64,000 bases of DNA from Eopsaltria australis. Taxonomy: Eukaryota; Chordata; Aves; Passeriformes; Petroicidae. The position numbers were made by a program, and so were the translations under genes. This document shows positions 61,101-64,000 of this stretch, piece after piece; within the stretch, counting starts at the first letter, position 1; every line of letters begins with the position of its first letter. The stretch covers positions 1,116,001 through 1,180,000 of the forward strand of contig JAVTVJ010000132.1 in NCBI GenBank assembly GCA_034509425.1, in the 5' to 3' direction. Below the pieces are notes generated by a model, which saw only the letters and a list, made by a program, of their open reading frames with translations, searched no databases and was not told where the DNA came from.

Positions 61101-63110
61101 GAAAAAAATCCACAACATTTTGCAATTGGACCGGCTGCAACCAAATGCACTCTGATGAAATGAGGTGCAGTTTAAAGCACCAGAACTTGGGAAAATGATT
61201 CCCAAACAAATCCCAAAACAAGGGAACACAGAGAAACAAACTGCAAAAAAGTAACCGGAAGAAGTGACATTTCAAAAATAAGTCAAATATTCAGAAAGGA
61301 AGCAAAAAGAAAGAAAAGCCAGTGGGATGAGCTGAAGTGCAGGGAAATGGACCAAAGCTTGCCAAAAGTATCCTCATTGAATTCGCAAGATTTCATTCCC
61401 TTTCCTGAAAGGAAGAATTTCCTTTCAGGAAAGGGAATGAAATCCTGAAATCGCAGGAGAAAGTGCAACAAAGCTCTGGCAAGGAGATAAGATCAAATCA
61501 AAATGCGATTGAAAAAAATCCACAACATTTTGCAATTGGACCGGCTGCAACCAAATGCACTCTGATGAAATGAGGTGCAGTTTAAAGCACCAGAACTTGG
61601 GAAAATGATTCCCAAACAAATCCCAAAACAAGGGAACACAGAGAAACAAACTGCAAAAAAGTAACCGGAAGAAGTGACATTTCAAAAAGAAGTAAAAGAT
61701 TCAGAAAGGAAGCAAAAAGAAAGAAAAGCCAGTGGGATGAGCTGAAGTGCAGGGAAATGGACCGAAGCTTGCCAAAAGTATCCTCATTGAATTCGCAAGA
61801 TTTCATTCCCTTTCCTGAAAGGAAGAATTTCCTTTCAGGAAAGGGAATGAAATCCTGAAATCGCAGGAGAAAGTGCAACAAAGCTCTGGCAAGGAGATAA
61901 GATCAAATCAAAATGCGATTGAAAAAAATCCACAACATTTTGCAATTGGACCGGCTGCAACCAAATGCACTCTGATGAAATGAGGTGCAGTTTAAGCACC
62001 AGAACTTGGGAAAATGATTCCCAAACAAATCCCAAAACAAGGGAACACAGAGAAACAAACTGCAAAAAAGTAACCGGAAGAAGTGACATTTCAAAAATAA
62101 GTCAAATATTCAGAAAGGAAGCAAAAAGAAAGAAAAGCCAGTGGGATGAGCTGAAGTGCAGGGAAATGGACCAAAGCTTGCCAAAAGTATCCTCATTGAA
62201 TTCACAAGATTTCATGCCCTTTCCTGAAAGGAAGAATTTCCTTTCAGGAAAGGGAATGAAATCCTGAAATCGCAGGAGAAAGTGCAACAAAGCTCTGGCA
62301 AGGAGATAAGATCAAATCAAAATGCGATTGATAAAAATCCACAACATTTTGCAATTGGACCGGCTGCAACCAAATGCACTCTGATGAAATGAGGTGCAGT
62401 TTAAAGCACCAGAACTTGGGAAAATGATTCCCAAACAAATCCCAAAACAAGGGAACACAGAGAAACAAACTGCAGAAAAGTAACCGGAAGAAGTGACATT
62501 TCAAAAAAAAGTCAAATATTCAGAAAGGAAGCAAAAAGAAAGAAAAGCCAGTGGGATGAGCTGAAGTGCAGGGAAATGGACCAAAGCTTGCCAAAAGTAT
62601 CCTCATTGAATTCGCAAGATTTCATTCCCTTTCCTGAAAGGAAATTCTTCCTTTCAGGAAAGGGACTGAAATCCTGAAATCGCAGGAGAAGGCAACAAAG
62701 CTCTGACAAGAGATAGATTCAAATCAAAATGCGATTGAAAAAAACACAAGACTTTTGGCAATTGGACCAGGCTGCCAACCAAATGCACTCTCATGAAATG
62801 AGTGCAGTTTTAAAGCACCAGAACTTGGGAAAATGCATTCCCAAACAAATCCAAAAAATCGGAACACAGAGAAACAAACTGGCAAAAAAGGAAACCGAAG
62901 AAGTGACATTTCAAAATAAGATCAAATATTCAGGAAAGGAAGCAAAAAGAAGAAAGCCAGGGGTATGAGGCTGAGTGCAGGAACATGGACCAAAGTTATC
63001 CTCATTAATTCGCAAGATTTCATTCCTTTCCTGAAAGGAAGAATTCCTTCAGGAAAGGAATGAAATCGAAATCGCAGCGAGAAAGTGCAACAAAAGCTCT
63101 GCAAAGGACG
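55151..63110 (+). repeat. Satellite subfamily B (~19 monomers)
   Basis: B differs from A at many fixed sites: GATGAGCTGAAGTGCAGG, TGGACC(A/G)AAGCTTGCC, AAAAGTATCCTCATTGAA, GAAATCCTGAAATCGCAGGA, AAAGTGCAACAAAGCTCTGG, AAATGCGATTGAAAAAAATC, CACAACATTTTGCAATTGG, CTCTGATGAAATG, CTTGGGAAAATGATTCCC, CAAACTGCAAAAAAGTAACC and GGAAGCAAAAAGAAAGAAAA. The loop is usually GAAT. Copies from about 57.2 to 62.7 kb are almost identical and exactly 409-410 bp apart. Six consecutive copies (60558-62607) carry a GAATTC or close variant at TTGAATTCGC. Confidence 0.94.
56340..57240 (+). repeat. Two degenerate stretches inside subfamily B
   Basis: At 56340-56560 and 56895-57240 the B unit is disturbed by dispersed indels (ACTGTGTACTGGCAAAATAT; CATTGATTTTCATCTCTTCC), with a normal B unit between them. 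They are the last disturbed copies before the uniform block. Confidence 0.72.
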
Positions 63111-64000
63111 ATAAGATCAAATCAAAATGCATTGAAAAAAACCAGAAAATTTGCAAGTGGACTGGCTGCAACCAAATGCACTCGGATGAAATGAGGTGCA
63201 GTTCAAAGCACCAGAACTTGTGAAAATTATTTCCAAACAAATCCCAAGAGAAAGGGAACAAAGAGAAACAAATGGACATCAAATAACCGGAAGAAATGAG
63301 ATTTCAAAAATAAGTAAAGAATTCTGAAAGGACACAGAAATAAGAAAAGCCAGTGGGATAACCTGAAGTGCAGGGAAATGGACGGAAGCTTGCCAAAAAT
63401 ATCCTCACTGAAATCGCAAGATTTCATTCCCTTTCCTGAAAGGAAATTCTTTCAGCGAAATGGGAAGAAATCCTGAATCGCAGCGAAAAGTGCAACAAAG
63501 CTCTAGGCAAGAGAGTAAGATCAAATCAAAATGCGATTGAAAAAAATCCACAACATTTCTCAATAATGGACCGGCATGCAACCAAATGCCACTCTGATGA
63601 ATGAGGTGCAGTTTTAAAGCCCAGAACTTAGGAAGGATTCAAACAAATCCCAAAAACAAGGGATCACAGAAAACAAACTGCAGAAAGTAACCGGAAGAGA
63701 CATTCAAAAAAGATCAAATATTCAGAAGGAAGCAAAAAAGAAAGAAAGCCGTGGATGACCTGAAGTGCAGGGAAATGGACGGAAGCTTGCAGAAAATATC
63801 CTCACTGAAATTCCAAGATTTCATTCCCTTTCCTGAAAGGAAATTCTTCCTTTCAGGAAAGGGAATGAAATCTTGAAATCGCAGGACAAAGTGGAAGAAA
63901 GCCTCTGGCAAGGAGATAAGATCAAATCAAAATGCAATTGAAAAAAAAACAGAAAAATTGCAAGTGAACCGGCTGCAACCAAATGCACTCGGATGAAATG
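63111..64000 (+). repeat. A/B mosaic end of the array
   Basis: From about 63120 the sequence is A type (GGATGAAATGAGGTGCAG, CTTGTGAAAATTATTTCC). Near 63455-63735 it is B type (GAAATCCTGAATCGCAGCG, AAATGCGATTGAAAAAAATC). From about 63750 it is A type again (GATGACCTGAAGTGCAGG). The switch points fall in indel-rich patches. Confidence 0.8.

Larger units (their letters stand above)
26426..64000 (+). repeat. Satellite DNA array, ~410-bp monomers, about 90 head-to-tail copies
   Basis: The same unit recurs every 409-410 bp from 26426 to the right edge, always in one orientation. Fixed landmarks in nearly every copy are GGCTGCAACCAAATGCACTC, GAAATGAGGTGCAGTTTAAA, CACCAGAACTTG, AAGTGCAGGGAAATGGA, a HindIII site (AAGCTT) followed by GCC, and the inverted repeat around CTTTCCTGAAAGG. 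The plus strand is rich in A and G and poor in T. Most copies are nearly identical, which implies recent homogenisation by unequal exchange or conversion. The array continues beyond the window. The unit is not a satellite I recognise. Centromeric, pericentromeric or sex-chromosome location is possible but not shown. I see no reason to call it coding. Confidence 0.97.

Noticed and set aside
26448..63911. Dozens of 60-196-codon minus-strand frames in the satellite, such as those starting MPEAFFHFVLRF or ending LKGRISFQERE
   Set aside because: They repeat with the monomer, come in two overlapping frames, are rich in Phe, Leu and Ser because the strand is T- and C-rich, and lack splice or start context. 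Long ones such as 53041-53631 arise from indels joining frames.
26426..64000. CRISPR-like array of regular repeats
   Set aside because: Units are ~410 bp with no separate short repeats and unique spacers; the context is vertebrate. It is a satellite.
26426..64000. Internal half-unit structure, i.e. a 205-bp dimer making up the 410-bp monomer
   Set aside because: GCAGGGAAATGG and GTGCAGTTTAAAG look alike over a few bases only; the two halves do not align further by eye. The length near two nucleosome repeats may be coincidence.
26426..64000. CENP-B box or other known centromere protein site in the monomer
   Set aside because: No match to the TTCGTTGGAAACGGGA-type consensus was seen in A or B units.

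Overview
The window looks like bird nuclear DNA. Three independent signals support this. (1) Minus-strand exons at 56-4205 encode the N-terminal part of an alpha-2-macroglobulin-family protein of the ovostatin/A2ML type. (2) Six fragments of chicken-repeat-1 (CR1) retrotransposons lie in both orientations. (3) A retroviral long terminal repeat (LTR) of an endogenous retrovirus is present at about 25 kb. I cannot name the species. Codon and intron structure is plainly eukaryotic, and most short open frames here are chance.

Layout. 56-4205: six consecutive coding exons (184, 157, 53, 21, 169 and 85 bp) on the minus strand. All have GT-AG borders and matching phases, and together they give 223 codons. 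The gene runs off the left edge, and its signal-peptide exon was not found upstream. 4.2-24.9 kb: AT-rich intergenic or intronic DNA. It holds CR1 copies, a C-tract, microsatellites and a repeat structure at 13.2-14.4 kb in which ~175-bp units run in one orientation and then in the opposite one. 24949-25599: a minus-strand LTR with matching TGTGAG/CTCACA ends, a polyadenylation signal and an adjoining polypurine tract. Remnant internal sequence follows up to the satellite edge at about 26.43 kb.

26.43-64.0 kb (end of window): one head-to-tail satellite array of ~410-bp monomers, roughly 90 copies, running past the right edge. Two subfamilies occur: A (about 26.4-55.15 kb, ~70 copies, with a distinct A1 variant concentrated at 50.9-54.6 kb) and B (about 55.15-63.1 kb, ~19 copies, very homogeneous). 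A short A/B mosaic ends the window. Almost every monomer carries a HindIII site and a near-perfect 29-bp-arm inverted repeat with a 4-nt loop. The loop is ATTC in most A copies and GAAT in most B copies. These are reverse complements, so the hairpin tip has been inverted. This hairpin and its flipping are the most unusual signals in the window.

The hundreds of Phe/Leu-rich minus-strand open frames in the array are a by-product of its strong strand asymmetry (plus strand rich in A and G, poor in T), and I do not treat them as genes. Several 150-500-bp patches with many single-base indels look like unpolished long-read sequence. All identifications are from reading the sequence; no database search was run.
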